Of a DNA stretch of 64,000 nucleotides, positions 1 through 13,600 are shown one piece after another (the first letter of the stretch is position 1; each line of letters begins with the position of its first letter). Under the pieces are notes generated by a model. It did not search any database, was not told where the DNA came from, and saw only the letters and a list, made by a program, of their open reading frames with translations. Source of the stretch: Carallia brachiata (lineage: Eukaryota > Streptophyta > Magnoliopsida > Malpighiales > Rhizophoraceae); assembly GCA_021464245.1 (NCBI GenBank), contig JADCRB010000035.1, forward strand, positions 1,259,583 to 1,323,582. The letters are read 5' to 3'. The position numbers and the translations under genes are program-made.

Positions 1-3000
1 GGGAGTTAAAAGCATTAAATTTCATCTAATAAGTGTACAATTGATCATAATTTGTGTTTATTAGTTGCATAAAATCATTTGTGGCATGAATAAAGAGTTT
101 AAATCACTTCATTTCGTGCAAATAAGTGATTTTCTTTCATTTTAACGGCTTATTTAACCCAAATTACACTTAAATGAAGTATTAATGCTTATAAAAACCT
201 TTAATTTCAATGGAAAAAGCATTTTCAACACCTTTTGTGGAGTTAAATGCATTAAATTCCATCTAATAAGTGTGCGATTAATAATGATTTGCGTTTATTA
301 GTTGAATAAAACCATTTGTGGTATGAATAAAGAGTCTAAATCACTTCATTTCAAACAAATATGTGATTTTTTTTTCATTTTAATGGCTTATTTAACCCAA
401 ATTACACTTAAATAAAGCATTAATGCTTATAAAAACCTTTAATTTCAATGGAAAAAGCATTTTTAACACCTTTTGGGTGGTTAAATGTATTAAATTACAT
501 CTAATAAGTTTACAATTAATCATGATTTGTGTTTATTTGTTGCATAAAACCATTTGTGGCATGTATAAAGAGTCTAAATCACTTCGCTTCATGCAAATAA
601 GTAATTTTCTTTCATTTTAACGGCTTATTTAACCCAAATTTCACTTCAATTAAGCATTAATGCTTACAAAAACCTTTAATTTCAATGGAAAAAGCATTTT
701 TAACACCTTTTGGGGAGTTAAATGCATTAAATTCCGTCTAATAAGTGTGCAATTGATCATGATTTGCGTTTATTAGTTGCAATTGATCATGATTTGCGTT
801 TATTAGTTGCATAAAACCATTTGTGGCATGAATAAAGAGTCTAAATCACTTCCTTTCCTGCAAACAAGTGATTTTCTTTCATTTTATTGGCTTATTTAAC
901 CCAAATTACACTTAAATGAAGCATTAATGATTACAAAAACCTTTAATTTCAATGGAAAAAGCATTTTCAACACCTTTTGGGGAGTTAAATGCATTAAATT
1001 TCATCTAATAAGTGTGCAATTGATAATGATTTGCGTTTAATATTTGCATAAAACCATTTGTGGCATGAATAAAGAGTCTAAATCACTTCATTTCATGCAA
1101 ATAAGTGATTTTCTTTCATTTTAATGGCTAATTTAACCCAAATTTCGCTTTAATTAAGCATTAATGCTTACAAAAACCATTAATTTCAATGTAAAAAGCA
1201 TTTTTAACACCTTTTGGGGAGTTAAATGCATTAAATTCCGTCTAATAAGTGTGCAATTGACCATGATTTGCGTTTATTAGTTGCATAAAACCATTTGTGG
1301 CATGAATAAAGAGTCTAAATCACTTCATTTCAAGCAAATAAGTGATTTTTTTTCATTTTAATGGCTTATTTAACCCAAATTACACTTAAATGAAGCATTA
1401 ATACTTATAAAAACCTTTAATTTCAATGGAAAAAACATTTTTAACACCTTTTGGGGAGTTAAATGCATTAAATTACATCTAATAAGTGTGCAATTGATCA
1501 TGATTTGTGTTTATTACTTGAATAAAACCATTTGTGGCATGAATGAAGAGTCTAAATCACTTAATTTCAAGCAAATAAGTGATTTTCTTTCATTTTAATG
1601 TCTTATTTATCCCAAATTACACTTCAATGAAGCATTAATGCTTACAAAAACCATTAATTTCAACGCAAAAAGCATTTTCAACCACTTTTGGGGAGTTAAA
1701 AGCATTAAATTTCATCTAATAAGTGTGCAATTTATCATAATTTGTGTTTATTAGTTGCATAAAATCATTTGTGGCATGAATACAGAGTTTAAATCACTTC
1801 ATTTCGTGTAAATAAGTGATTTTTTTTTTCATTTTAACGGCTTATTTAACCCAAATTACACTTAAATGAAGTATTAATGCGTATAAAAACCTTTAATTTC
1901 AATGGAAAAAGCATTTTCAACACCTTTTGGGGAGTTAAATGCATTAAATTCCATCTTATAAGTGTGCAATTGATCATTATTTGCGTTTATTAGTTGTATA
2001 AAACCATTTGTGGCATGAATGAAGAGTCTAAATCGCTTAATTTCAAGCAAATAAGTGATTTTCTTTCATTTTAATGGCTTATTTATCCCAAATTACACTT
2101 CAATGAAGCATTAATGCTTGCAAAAACCATTAATTTCAACGCAAAAAGCATTTTCAACCACTTTTGGGGAGTTAAAAGCATTAAATTTCATCTAATAAGT
2201 GTGCAATTGATCATAATTCTATTTATTAGTTGCATAAAATCATTTGTGGCATAAATAAAGAGTTTAAATCACTTCATTTGGTGCAAATAAGTGATTTTCT
2301 TTCATTTTAACGGCTTATTTAACCCAAATTACACTTAAATGAAATATTAATGCTTATAAAAACCTTTAATTTCTATAGAAAAAGCATTTTCAACACCTTT
2401 TGGGGAGTTAAATGCATTAAATTCCATCTAATAAGTGTGCGATTGGTAATGATTTGCGTTTATTAGTTGCATAAAACTATTTGTAGCATGAATAATGAGT
2501 CTAAATCACTTCATTTCAAGCAAATAAGTAAATTTCTTTCATTTTAATGGCTTATTTAACCCAAATTACACTTAAATGAAGTGTTATGCGTATAAAAACC
2601 TTTAATTTCAATGGAAAAAGCATTTTTAACACCTTTTGGGGAATTAAATGCATTAGATTACATCTAATAAGTTTGCAATTGATCGTGATTTGTGTTTATT
2701 TAACCCAAATTTCACTTCAATTAAGCATTAATGCTTACAAAAACCATTAATTTCAATGGAAAAAAATTTTTTAACACCTTTTGGGGAGTTAAATGCATTA
2801 AATTCCGTCTAATCAGTCTGCAATTGATCATGATTTGCGTTTATTAGTTGCAATTGATCATGATTTGCGTTTATAAGTTGCATAAACCCATTTGTGGCCT
2901 GAATAAAGAGTCTAAATCACTTCATTTCATGCAAATAAGTTTTTTTCTTTAATTTTAATGGCTTATTTAACCCAAATTACACTTCAATGAAGAGTTAATG

Positions 3001-3341
3001 CTTACAAAAACCATTAATTTTAACGTAAAAAGCATTTTCAACCACTTTTGGGGAGTTAAAAGCATTAAATTCCATCTAATAATTGTGCAATAGATCATAA
3101 TTTGTGTTTATTAGTAGCATAAAATCATTTGTGGCATGAATAAAGAGTTTAAATCATTTCATTTCGTGCAAATAAGTGATTTTCTTTCATTTTAACGGCT
3201 TATTTAACCCAAATTACACTTAAATGAAGTATTAATGCTTATAAAAACCTTTAATTTCAATGGAAAAAGCATTTTGAACACCTTTTGGGGAGTTAAATGC
3301 ATTAAATTACATCAAATAAGTGTGCAATTGATCATGATTTG
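1..3341 (+). repeat. Satellite block A0, mixed monomers, + orientation
   Basis: About 14 monomers, ending at an N. They alternate between two types. One has 'ccacttttggggagtt aaaagc' followed by cataatttgtg (junctions near 1, 1682, 2158 and 3041). The other has 'caccttttggggagtt aaatgc' followed by gatttgcg. Two monomers (751-810 and around 2817-2880) carry the 30 bp internal duplication typical of block A. A short hybrid monomer near 2690-2710 jumps from gtttatt directly to taacccaaa, which looks like an internal deletion of most of a monomer. The block is a transition between A-type and B-like monomers. Confidence 0.85.
751..810 (+). repeat. 30 bp internal tandem duplication, example in block A0
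   Basis: The 30 bp unit beginning aattgatcatgatttgcg occurs at 751-780 and again exactly at 781-810. It extends that monomer from 237 to 267 bp (gggagtta anchors at 713 and 980). The same duplication, with unit-specific changes such as attagctgc, attacttgc and attagctac, characterises block A and block A'. Confidence 0.95.
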
Positions 3342-3342
3342 N
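3342..3342. other. Assembly join (single N), out of phase
   Basis: The sequence goes from catgatttg (about base 53 of the monomer) to tttaatttcaatgg (about base 199). About 145 bp of the monomer are missing, so the single N does not represent one unknown base but a join. Confidence 0.85.
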
Positions 3343-3599
3343 TTTAATTTCAATGGAAAAAGCATGTTTAACACCTTTTGGGGAGTTAAATCATTAAATT
3401 ACATCTAATATGTGCAATTGATCATTTTGTGTTTATTAGTTGCATAATATCATTTGTGGCATGAATAAAGAGTTTAAATCACTTCATTTCGTGCAAATAA
3501 GTGATTTTCTTTTATTTAACGGCTATTTAACCCAAATTACACTTAAATGAAGTATTAATGCTTATAAAAAACTTTAATTTCAATGGAAAAAGTATTTTT

Positions 3600-5520
3600 A
3601 AAACCTTTTGAGGAGTTAAATGCATTAAATTACATCTAATAAGTGTACAATTGATCATGATTAGCATTTATTAGTTGCAATTAATCATGATTTGCGTTTA
3701 TTAGTTGCATAAAACCATTTGTGGCATGAATAAAGAGTCTAAATCACTTCATTTCAAGCAAATAAGTGATTTTTTTTTTCATTTTAATGGCTTATTTAAC
3801 CCAAATTACACTTAAATGAAGCATTAATGCTTATAAAAACCTTTAATTTCAATGGAAAAAGCTTTTTTAACACCTTTTAGGTAGTTAAATGCATTAAATT
3901 ACATCTAATAAGTGTGCAATTGATCATGATTTGCCTTTATTAGTTGCAATTGATCATGATTTGCGTTTATTAGTTGCATAAAACCATTTGTGGCATGAAT
4001 AAAGAGTCTAAATCACTTCATTTCATGTAAATAAGTGATTTTCTTTCAATTTAATGGCTTATTTAACCCAAATTACACTTAAATGAAGTATTAATGCTTA
4101 TAAAAACCTTTAATTTCAATGGAAAAAGCATTTTTAACACCTTTTGGGGACTTAAATGCATTAAATTCCGTCTAATAAGTGTGCAATTGATCATGATTTG
4201 CATTTATTAGCTACAATTGATCATGATTTGCGTTTATCAGTTGCATAAAACCATTTGTGGCATGAATAAACAGTTTAAATCACTTCATTTCATGCAAATA
4301 AGTGATTTTCTTTGATTTTAATGGCTTATTTAACCCAAATTTCACTTTAATTAAGCATTAATGCTTACAAAAACAATTAATTTCAATGCAAAAAGCATTT
4401 TTAATACCTTTTGGGGAGTTAAATGCGTTAAATTCCGCCTAATAAGTGTGCAATTGATCATGATTTGCATTTATTAGCTGCAATTGATCATGATTTGCGT
4501 TTATTAGTTGCATAAAACCATTTGTGGCATGAATAAAGAGTCTAAATCACTTCATTTCAAGCAAATAAGTGATTTTTTTTTCATTTTAATGGCTTATTTA
4601 ACCCAAATTACACTTAAATGAAGCATTAATGCTTATAAAAACCTTTAATTTCAATGGAAAAAGCATTTTTAACATCTTTTGGGGAGTTTAATGCATTAAA
4701 TTACATCTAATAAGTGTGCAATTGATCATGATTTGCATTTATTAGTTGCAATTAATCATGATTTGCGTTTATTAGTTGCATAAAACCATTTGTGGCATGA
4801 ATAAAGAGTCTAAATCACTTCATTTCAAGCAAATAAGTGATTTTTTTTTCATTTTAATGGCTTATTTAACCCAAATTACACTTAAATGAAGCATTAATTC
4901 TTATAAAAACCTTTAATTTCAATGGAAAAAGCTTTTTTAACACCTTTTAGGGAGTTAAATGCATTAAATTACATCTAATAAGTGTGCAATTGATCATGAT
5001 TTGCGTTTATTAGTTGCAATTGATCATGATTTGCGTTTATTAGTTGCATAAAACCATTTGTGGCATGAATAAAGAGTCTAAATCACTTCATTTCATGTAA
5101 ATAAGTGATTTTCTTTCATTTAATGGCTTATTTAACCCAAATTACACTAAATGAAGCATTAATGCTTATAAAACCTTTAATTTCAATGGAAAAAGCATTT
5201 TTAACACCTTTTGGGGAGTTAAATGCATTAAATTCCGTCTAATAAGTGTGCAATTGATCATGATTTGCATTTATTAGCTACAATTGATCATGATTTGCAT
5301 TTATTAGTTGCATAAAACCATTTGTGGCAAGAATAAACAGTCTAAATCACTTCATTTCATGCAAATAAGTGATTTTCTTTCATTTTAATGGCTTATTTAA
5401 CCCAAATTACACTTAAATGAAGCATTAATGCTTATAAAAACCTTTAATTTCAATGGAAAAAGCATTTTTAACATCTTTTGGGGAGTTTAATGCATTAAAT
5501 TACATCTAATAAGTGTGCAA
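3600..5520 (+). repeat. Higher-order repeat, 4 monomers, about 1068 bp
   Basis: Rare variants recur at an offset of about 1068-1070 bp, which equals four 267 bp monomers. The variant gcttttttaacaccttttag is at about 3862 and 4930, gcatttattagctacaatt at 4199 and 5267, and the ttagttgcaattaatcatg variant at about 3670 and 4740. The second copy is nearly complete, so the unit is present about 1.8 times. The match of four different monomer variants in the same order marks a true higher-order unit rather than chance similarity. Confidence 0.75.
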
Positions 5521-6299
5521 TTGATCATGATTTGTGTTTATTACTTGCATAAAACCATTTGTAGCATGAATAAAAAGTCTAAATCACATCATTTCATGCA
5601 AATAAGTGATTTCTTTCATTTTAATGGCTTTATTTAACCCAAATTTCACTTTAATTAAGCATTAATGCTTACAAAAACCATTAATTGCAATGCAAAAAGC
5701 ATTTTGAACACCTTTTGGGGAGTTAAATGCATTAAATTCCGTCTAATAAGTGTGCAATTAATATTTGCGTATATAGTTGCAATTGATCATGATTTGTATT
5801 TATTAGTGCATAAACCATTTGTGGATGAATAAAGAGTCTAAATCACTTCATTGCAAGCAAAGAAGTGATTTTCTTTCATTTTAACGGCTTATTTAACCCA
5901 AATTACACTTGAATGAATTAATGCTTATAAAAACCTTTAATTTCAATGGAAAAGCATTTTCAACAACTTTTGGGGAGTTAAAATGCATTAAATTCTAGCT
6001 AATAAGTGTGCAATTGATAATGATTTGCGTTTTATTAGTTGCATAAAAACCATTTGTAGCATGAATTAAAGTTTAAATCACTTCATTTCGTGCAAATAAA
6101 TGATTTCTTTCATTTTAAGGCATATTTAACCCAAATTACACTTAAATGAAGTATTAATGCTTATAAAAAACTTTAATTTCAATGGAAAAGCATTTTTAAA
6201 AACCTTTTGGGGAGTTAAATGCGTTAAATTACATCTAATAAGTGGCAATTGATCAGATTTGCATTTTATTAGTTGCAATTAATCATGATTTGCGTTTAT

Positions 6300-8320
6300 T
6301 AGTTGCATAAAACCATTTGTGGCATGAGTAAAGAGTCTAAATCACTTCATTTCATTAAATAAGTGATTTTCTTTCATTTTAATGGCTTATTTAACCCAAA
6401 TTCACTTTAATTAAGCATTAATGCTTACAAAACCATTAATTTCAATGCAAAAAGCATTTTGAACACCTTTTGGGGAGTTAAATGCATTAAATTCCGTCTA
6501 ATAAGTGTGCAATTGATCATGATTTGCGTTTATTACTTGCAATTGATCTTGATTTGCGTTTATTACTACATAAAACCATTTTGTGGCATGAATAAAGAGT
6601 CTAAATCACTTCATTTCAAGCAAATAATGATTTTTTCATTTTAATGGCTTATTTAACCCAATTACACTTAAATGAAACATTAATGCTATAAAAACCTTAA
6701 TTTCAATGGAAAAATCATTTTTAACACCTTTTGGGGAGTTAAATGCATTAAATTACTCTAATAAGTGTGCAATGATCATGATTTTTCTTTATTACGTGCA
6801 TAAAACATTTGTGGCATGAATAAAAAGTCTAAATCACATCATTCAGTAAATAAGTGATTTTCTTTCATTTTAATAGCTTATTTAACCCAAATTTCACTTT
6901 AATTAAGCATTAATGCTTACAAAAACCATTAATTTAATGCAAAAAGCATTTTTAACACCTTTTGGGAGTTAAATGCATTAAATTCCGTCTCTAATAAGTG
7001 TGCAATTGATCATGATTTGCGTTTATTAGTTGCAATTGATCATGATTTGCGTTTATTAGTTGCATAAAACCATTTGTGGCATGAATAAAGAGTCTAAATC
7101 ACTTCATTTCAAGCAAATAAGTGATTTTTTTCATTTTAATGGCTTATTTAACCCAAATTACACTTAAATGAAGCATTAATGCTTATAAAAACCTTTCATT
7201 TCAATGGAAAAAGCATTTTTAACAACTTTTGGGGAGTTAAATGCATTAAATTCCGTCTAATAAGTGTGCAATTGATCATGATTTGCATTTATTAGCTGCA
7301 ATTGATCATGATTTGCGTTTATTAGTTGCATAAAACCATTTGTGGTATGAATAAACAGTCTAAATCACTTCATTTCATGCAAATAAGTGATTTTCTTACA
7401 TTTTAATGGCTTATTTAACCCAAATTCACTTATAAGCATTAATGCTTATAAAACCTTTAATTTCAATGGAAAAAGCATGTTTAACACCTTTTGGGGAGTT
7501 AAATGCATTAAATTCCATTTAATAACTGTGCAATTGATCATGATTTGTGTTTATTTGTTGCATAAAATCATTTGTGGCATGAATAAAGAGTTTAAATCAC
7601 TTCATTTCGTGCAAATAAGTGATTTTCTTTCATTTTAACTGCTTATTTAACCCAAATTACACTTAAATGAAGTATTAATGCTTATAAAACCTTCAATTTC
7701 AATGGAAAAAGCATTTTTAACACCTTTTGGGGAGTTAAATGCATTAAATTCCGTCTAATAAGTGTGCAATTGATCATGATTTGCATTTATTAGCTGCAAT
7801 TGATCATGATTTGCGTTTATTAGTTGCATAAAACCATTTGTGGTATGAATAAACAGTCTAAATCACTTCATTTCATGCAATAAGTATTTTCTTTCATTTT
7901 AATGGCTTATTTAACCCAAATTTCACTTTAATAAGCATTAACGCTTACAAAAACAATTAATTTCAATGCAAAAGCATTTTTAATACCTTTTGGGGAGTTA
8001 AATGCGTTAAATTCCGCCTAATAATGTGCAATTGATCATGATTTCGTTTTATTAGTTGCAATTGATCATGATTTGCGTTTATTAGTTGCATAAAACCATT
8101 TGTGGCATGAATAAAGAGTCTAAATCACTACATTTCAAGCAAATAAGTGATTTTTTTTTCATTTTAATGGCTTATTTAACCCAAATTACACTTAAATGAA
8201 GCATTAATGCTTATAAAAACCTTTAATTTCAATGGAAAAAGCATTTTTAACACCTTTTGGGGAGTTAAATGCATTAAATTCCGTCTAATAAGTGTGCAAT
8301 TGATCATGATTTGCATTTAT
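6300..8320 (+). repeat. Duplicated 2.0 kb segment, copy 1 (indel-rich)
   Basis: This segment matches 8620-10659 at an offset of 2320 bp at its start and 2338 bp at its end. Shared rare variants include gcatgagtaaagagtc, a ttgatcttgatttgcg change inside the 30 bp duplication (about 6545 and 8865), gatttttctttatta (about 6780 and 9106), ggtatgaataaacag (7344 and 9677) and gattttcttacatttt. This copy has many one-base deletions where the other copy has the consensus. Confidence 0.8.
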
Positions 8321-8619
8321 TAGCTGCAATTGATCATGATTTGCGTTTATTAGTTGCATAAAACCATTGTGGCATGAATAAACAGTCTAAATCACTTCAT
8401 TTCATGCAAATAAGTGATTTTCTTTCATTTTAATGGCTTATTTAACCCAAATTTCACTTTAATTAAGCATTAATGCTAACAAAAACCATTAATTTCAGTG
8501 CAAAAAGCATTTTTAATACCTTTTGGGGAGTTAAATGCATTAAATTCCGCCTAATAAGTGTGCAATTGATCATGATTTTCGTTTATTAGTTGCAATTGAT
8601 CATGATTTGCGTTTATTAG

Positions 8620-10659
8620 TTGCATAAAACCATTTGTGGCATGAGTAAAGAGTCTAAATCACTTCATTTCATGTAAATAAGTGATTTTCTTTCATTTTAA
8701 TGGCTTATTTAACCCAAATTTCACTTTAATTAAGCATTAATGCTTACAAAAACCATTAATTTCAATGCAAAAAGCATTTTGAACACCTTTTGGGGAGTTA
8801 AATGCATTAAATTCCGTCTAATAAGTGTGCAATTGATCATGATTTGCGTTTATTACTTGCAATTGATCTTGATTTGCGTTTATTACGTACATAAAACCAT
8901 TTGTGGCATGAATAAAGAGTCTAAATCACTTCATTTCAAGCAAATAAGTGATTTTTTTTCATTTTAATGGCTTATTTAACCCAAATTACACTTAAATGAA
9001 ACATTAATGCTTATAAAACCTTTAATTTCAATGGAAAAATCATTTTTAACACCTTTTGGGGAGTTAAATGCATTAAATTACATCTAATAAGTGTGCAATT
9101 GATCATGATTTTTCTTTATTACTTGCATAAAACCATTTGTGGCATGAATAAAAAGTCTAAATCACATCATTTCATGTAAATAAGTGATTTTCTTTCATTT
9201 TAATAGCTTATTTAACCCAAATTTCACTTTAATTAAGCATTAATGCTTACAAAAACCATTAATTTTAATGCAAAAAGCATTTTGAACACCTTTTGGGGAG
9301 TTAAATGCATTAAATTCCGTCTAATAAGTGTGCAATTGATAATGATTTGCGTTTATTAGTTGCAATTGATCATGATTTGCGTTTATTAGTTGCATAAAAT
9401 CATTTTGTGGCATGAATAAAGAGTCTAAATCACTTCTTTCAAGCAAAATAAGTGATTTTTCTTTCATTTTAATGGCTTATTTAACCCAAATTACACTTAA
9501 ATGAAGCATTAATGCTTATAAAAACCTTTCATTTCAATGGAAAAAGCATTTTTAACAACTTTTGGGGAGTTAAATGCATTAAATTCCGTCTAATAAGTGT
9601 GCAATTGATCATGATTTGCATTTATTAGCTGCAATTGATCATGATTTGCGTTTATTAGTTGCATAAAACCATTTGTGGTATGAATAAACAGTCTAAATCA
9701 CTTCATTTCATGCAAATAAGTGATTTTCTTACATTTTAATGGCTTATTTAACCCAAATTTCACTTTAGTTAAGCATTAATGCTTATGAAAACCTTTAATT
9801 TCAATGGAAAAAGCATGTTTAACACCTTTTGGGGAGTTAAATGCATTAAATTCCATTTAATAAGTGTGCAATTGATCATGATTTGTGTTTATTTGTTGCA
9901 TAAAATCATTTGTGGCATGAATAAAGAGTTTAAATCACTTCATTTCGTGCAAATAAGTGATTTTCTTTCATTTTAACTGCTTATTTAACCCAAATTACAC
10001 TTAAATGAAGTATTAATGCTTATAAAACCTTCAATTTCAATGGAAAAAGCATTTTTAACACCTTTTGGGGAGTTAAATGCATTAAATTCCGTCTAATAAG
10101 TGTGCAATTGATCATGATTTGCATTTATTAGCTGCAATTGATCATGATTTGCGTTTATTAGTTGCATAAAACCATTTGTGGTATGAATAAACAGTCTAAA
10201 TCACTTCATTTCATGCAAATAAGTTATTTTCTTTCATTTTAATGGCTTATTTAACCCAAATTTCACTTTAATTAAGCATTAACGCTTACAAAAACAATTA
10301 ATTTCAATGCAAAAAGCATTTTTAATACCTTTTGGGGAGTTAAATGCGTTAAATTCCGCCTAATAAGTGTGCAATTGATCATGATTTTCGTTTATTAGTT
10401 GCAATTGATCATGATTTGCGTTTATTAGTTGCATAAAACCATTTGTGGCATGAATAAAGAGTCTAAATCACTACATTTCAAGCAAATAAGTGATTTTTTT
10501 TTTTTTTTTTAATGGCTTATTTAACCCAAATTACACTTAAATGAAGCATAATGCTTATAAAAACCTTTAATTTCAATGGAAAAAGCATTTTTAACACCTT
10601 TTGGGGAGTTAAATGCATTAAATTCCGTCTAATAAGTGTGCAATTGATCATGATTTGCA
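8620..10659 (+). repeat. Duplicated 2.0 kb segment, copy 2 (clean)
   Basis: This is the partner of 6300-8320. It carries the same ordered set of rare variants but far fewer single-base deletions. It ends exactly at the N at 10660, which raises the possibility that it is the same locus placed twice during assembly. Confidence 0.8.
10494..10510 (+). repeat. T homopolymer, 17 bases
   Basis: A run of 17 T replaces the usual gattttctttcattttaatgg segment of the monomer. Related monomers have a C after four to nine T and another before the last T run. The run may be real slippage or a base-calling loss of the two C residues. Confidence 0.8.
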
Positions 10660-10660
10660 N
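10660..10660. other. Assembly join (single N), block A to block B
   Basis: The left side ends at gatttgca (about base 55) and the right side restarts at aattccatct (about base 17). The monomer subfamily changes at the same point, from 30 bp-duplicated A type to B type, and the first 250 bases on the right are indel-rich. Confidence 0.85.
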
Positions 10661-13600
10661 AATTCCATCTAATAAATGAGAAATTGATCATAATTTTCGT
10701 TTATAGTTGCTAAAACAATTTGTGGCCATGAATAATAAGTCTAATCATTCATTTCGTGCAAAAGTGATTTTCTTTCATTTTAACGGCTTATTTAACCCAA
10801 ATTACCACTTAAATGAAGCATTATGCTTAAAAAACCATTAATTTCAATGAAAAAAGCATTTTTAACAATTTTAGGGAGTTAAAATGCGTTAAATTTCATC
10901 TCTAAGTGTGCAATTGATCATAATTTATATTTTTTAGTTGCATAAAACCATTTGTGGCATGAATAAAGAGTCTAAATCACTTCATTTCATGCAAATAAGT
11001 GATTTTCTTTCATTTTATTTACTTATTTAACCCAAATTACACTTAAATGAAGTGTTAAAGCTTACAAAAACTATTAGTTTCAATGCAAAAAGCATTTTCA
11101 ACGCCTTTTAGGGAGTTAAAAACATTAAATTCCATCTTATAAGTGTGCAATTGATCATAATTTGCGTTTATTAGTTGCATAAAACCATTTGTGGCATGAA
11201 TAAAGAGTCTAAATCACTTCATTTCATGCAAATAAGTGATTTTCTTTCATTTTATTGGCTTATTTAACCCAAATTACCCTTAAATGAAGTATTAATGCTT
11301 ACAAAAACTATTAATTTCAATGCAAAAAGCTTTTTCAACGCCTTTTGGGGAGTTAAAAGCATAAAATTCCATCTAATAACTATGCAATTGATCATAATTT
11401 ATGTTTATTAGTTGCATAAAACCATTTTTGGCATGAATAAAGAGTCTAATTCACTTCATTTCATGCAAATAAGTGATTTTCTTTCATTTTATTGGCTTAT
11501 TTAACCCAAATAACACTTAAATTAAGTATTAACGCATACAAAAAACTATTAATTTCAATGCAAAAGCATTTCACGCCTTTTGGGGAGTTAAAAGCATTAA
11601 ATTCCATCTAATAAGTGCAATTGATCATAATATTCCGTTTATTAGTTGTATAAAATAATTTGTGGCATGAATAATAAGTCTAAATCACTTCATTTCGTGC
11701 AAATAGTGATTTTCTTTCATTTTAACGGCTTATTAACCCAAATTACACTTAAATGAAGCATTAATCCTTACAAAAACCATTAATTTCAATGGAAAAAGCA
11801 TTTTAACAATTTTTAGGGATGTTAAATGCGTTAAATTCCATCTAATAAGTGTGCAATTGATCATAATATTATATTTTTTAGTTGCATATAAAACCATTTG
11901 TGGCATGAATAAAGAGTCTAAATCACTTCATTTCATGCAATAAGTGATTTTCTTTCATTTTAATGGCTTATTTAACCCAAATTACACTTAAATGAAGCAT
12001 TATTATGCTTATAAAAACCTTAATTTCAATGGAAAAAGCATTTTCAACACCTTTTGGGGAGTTAATGCATTAAATTCCATCCAATAAGTGTGCAATTGAT
12101 CATGATTTGCGTTTTTTAGTTGCATAAAACCGTTTGTGGCATGAATAAAGAGTCTAAACTCACTTCATTTCGTGCAATAAGTGATTTTCTTTCATTTTTA
12201 ACGACTTATTTAACCTAAATTACACTTAATGAAGTATTAATACTTACCAAAACCATTAATTTCAATGGAAAAAGCATTTTGACACATTTTGGGAGTTTTA
12301 AAATGCATTAGATTGCATCTAATAAGTGTGCAATTGATCATGATTTGCATTTTTTTAGTTGCATAAAATCATTTGTGGCATGAATGAAGAGGTCTAATCA
12401 CTTCATTTCATGAAATAAGTGATTCTTTCATTTTAACGGCCTTATTAACCCAAACTACACTTAAAGAAGTATTAATGCTTACAAAAACATTTAATTTCAA
12501 TGGAAAAGCATTTGTAACACCTTTTGGGAGTTAATGTATTAAATTTTCTAATAAGTGTGCAATTGATCATGATTTGCGTTATTAGTTGCATATAAAACAA
12601 TTTGTGGCATGAATAACTAAGTCTAAATCACTTCATTTCGTGCAAATGAGTGATTTTCTTTCATTTTTAACGGCTTATTTAACCCAAATTACACTTAAAT
12701 GAAGCATTAATGCTTACAAAAAACCATTAATTTCAATGAAAAAAAGCATTTTTAACCTTTTTAGGGAGTTAATGCGTTAAATTCCATCTAATAAGTGTGC
12801 AATTGATCATAATTATATTTTTTAGTTGCAATAAAACCATTTGTGGCATGAATAAAGAGTCTAATCACTTCATTTCATGTAAATAAGTGATTTTCTTTCA
12901 TTTTATTTACTTATTCAACCCAAATTACACTAAATGAAGTTAATGCTTACACAAACAATTAGTTTCAATGCAAAAAGCATTTTCAACGCCTTTTAGGGAG
13001 TTAAAAACATTAAATTCAATCTTATAAGTGTGCAATTGACCATAATTTGCGTTTATTAGTTGCATAAAACCATTTTTGGCATGAATAAAGAGTCTAAATC
13101 ACTTTATTTCATGCAAATAAGTGATTTTCTTTCATTTTTTTGGCTTATTTAACCTAAATTACACTTAAATGAAGTATTAATGCATACAAAAACTATTAAT
13201 TTCAATGCAAAAAGCATTTTCAACGCCTTTTGGGGAGTTAAAAGCATAAAATTCCATCTAATAACTGTGTAATTGATCATAATTTGTGTTTATTAGTTGC
13301 ATAAAACCCTTTTTAGCATGAATAAAGAGTCTAATTCACTTCATTTCATGCAAATAGGTGATTTTCTTTCATTTTATTGGCTTATTTAACCCAAATATCA
13401 CTTAAATTAAGTATTAATGCACACAAAAACTATTAATTTCTATGCAAAAAGCATTTTCAACGCCTTTTGGGGAGTTAAAAGCATTAAATTTCATCTAATA
13501 AGTGTGCAATTGATCATAATTTGCGTTTATTAGTTGCATAAAACAATTTGTGGCATGAATAATAAGTCTAAATCACTTCATTTCGTGCAAATAAGTGATT

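Larger units (their letters stand above)
3343..10659 (+). repeat. Satellite block A, 267 bp monomers, + orientation
   Basis: Most monomers here carry a tandem duplication of the 30 bp segment beginning gcaattgatcatgatttgcg, giving about 267 bp instead of 237. Other diagnostic features are ccgtctaataag, catttcaagcaaataag and long T runs after gtga. Copies without the duplication occur at intervals. Stretches 5750-6960 and 7430-8060 are dense in single-base deletions relative to their neighbours, which suggests unpolished long-read sequence. The block starts and ends at single N characters (3342 and 10660) where the monomer phase jumps. Confidence 0.88.
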
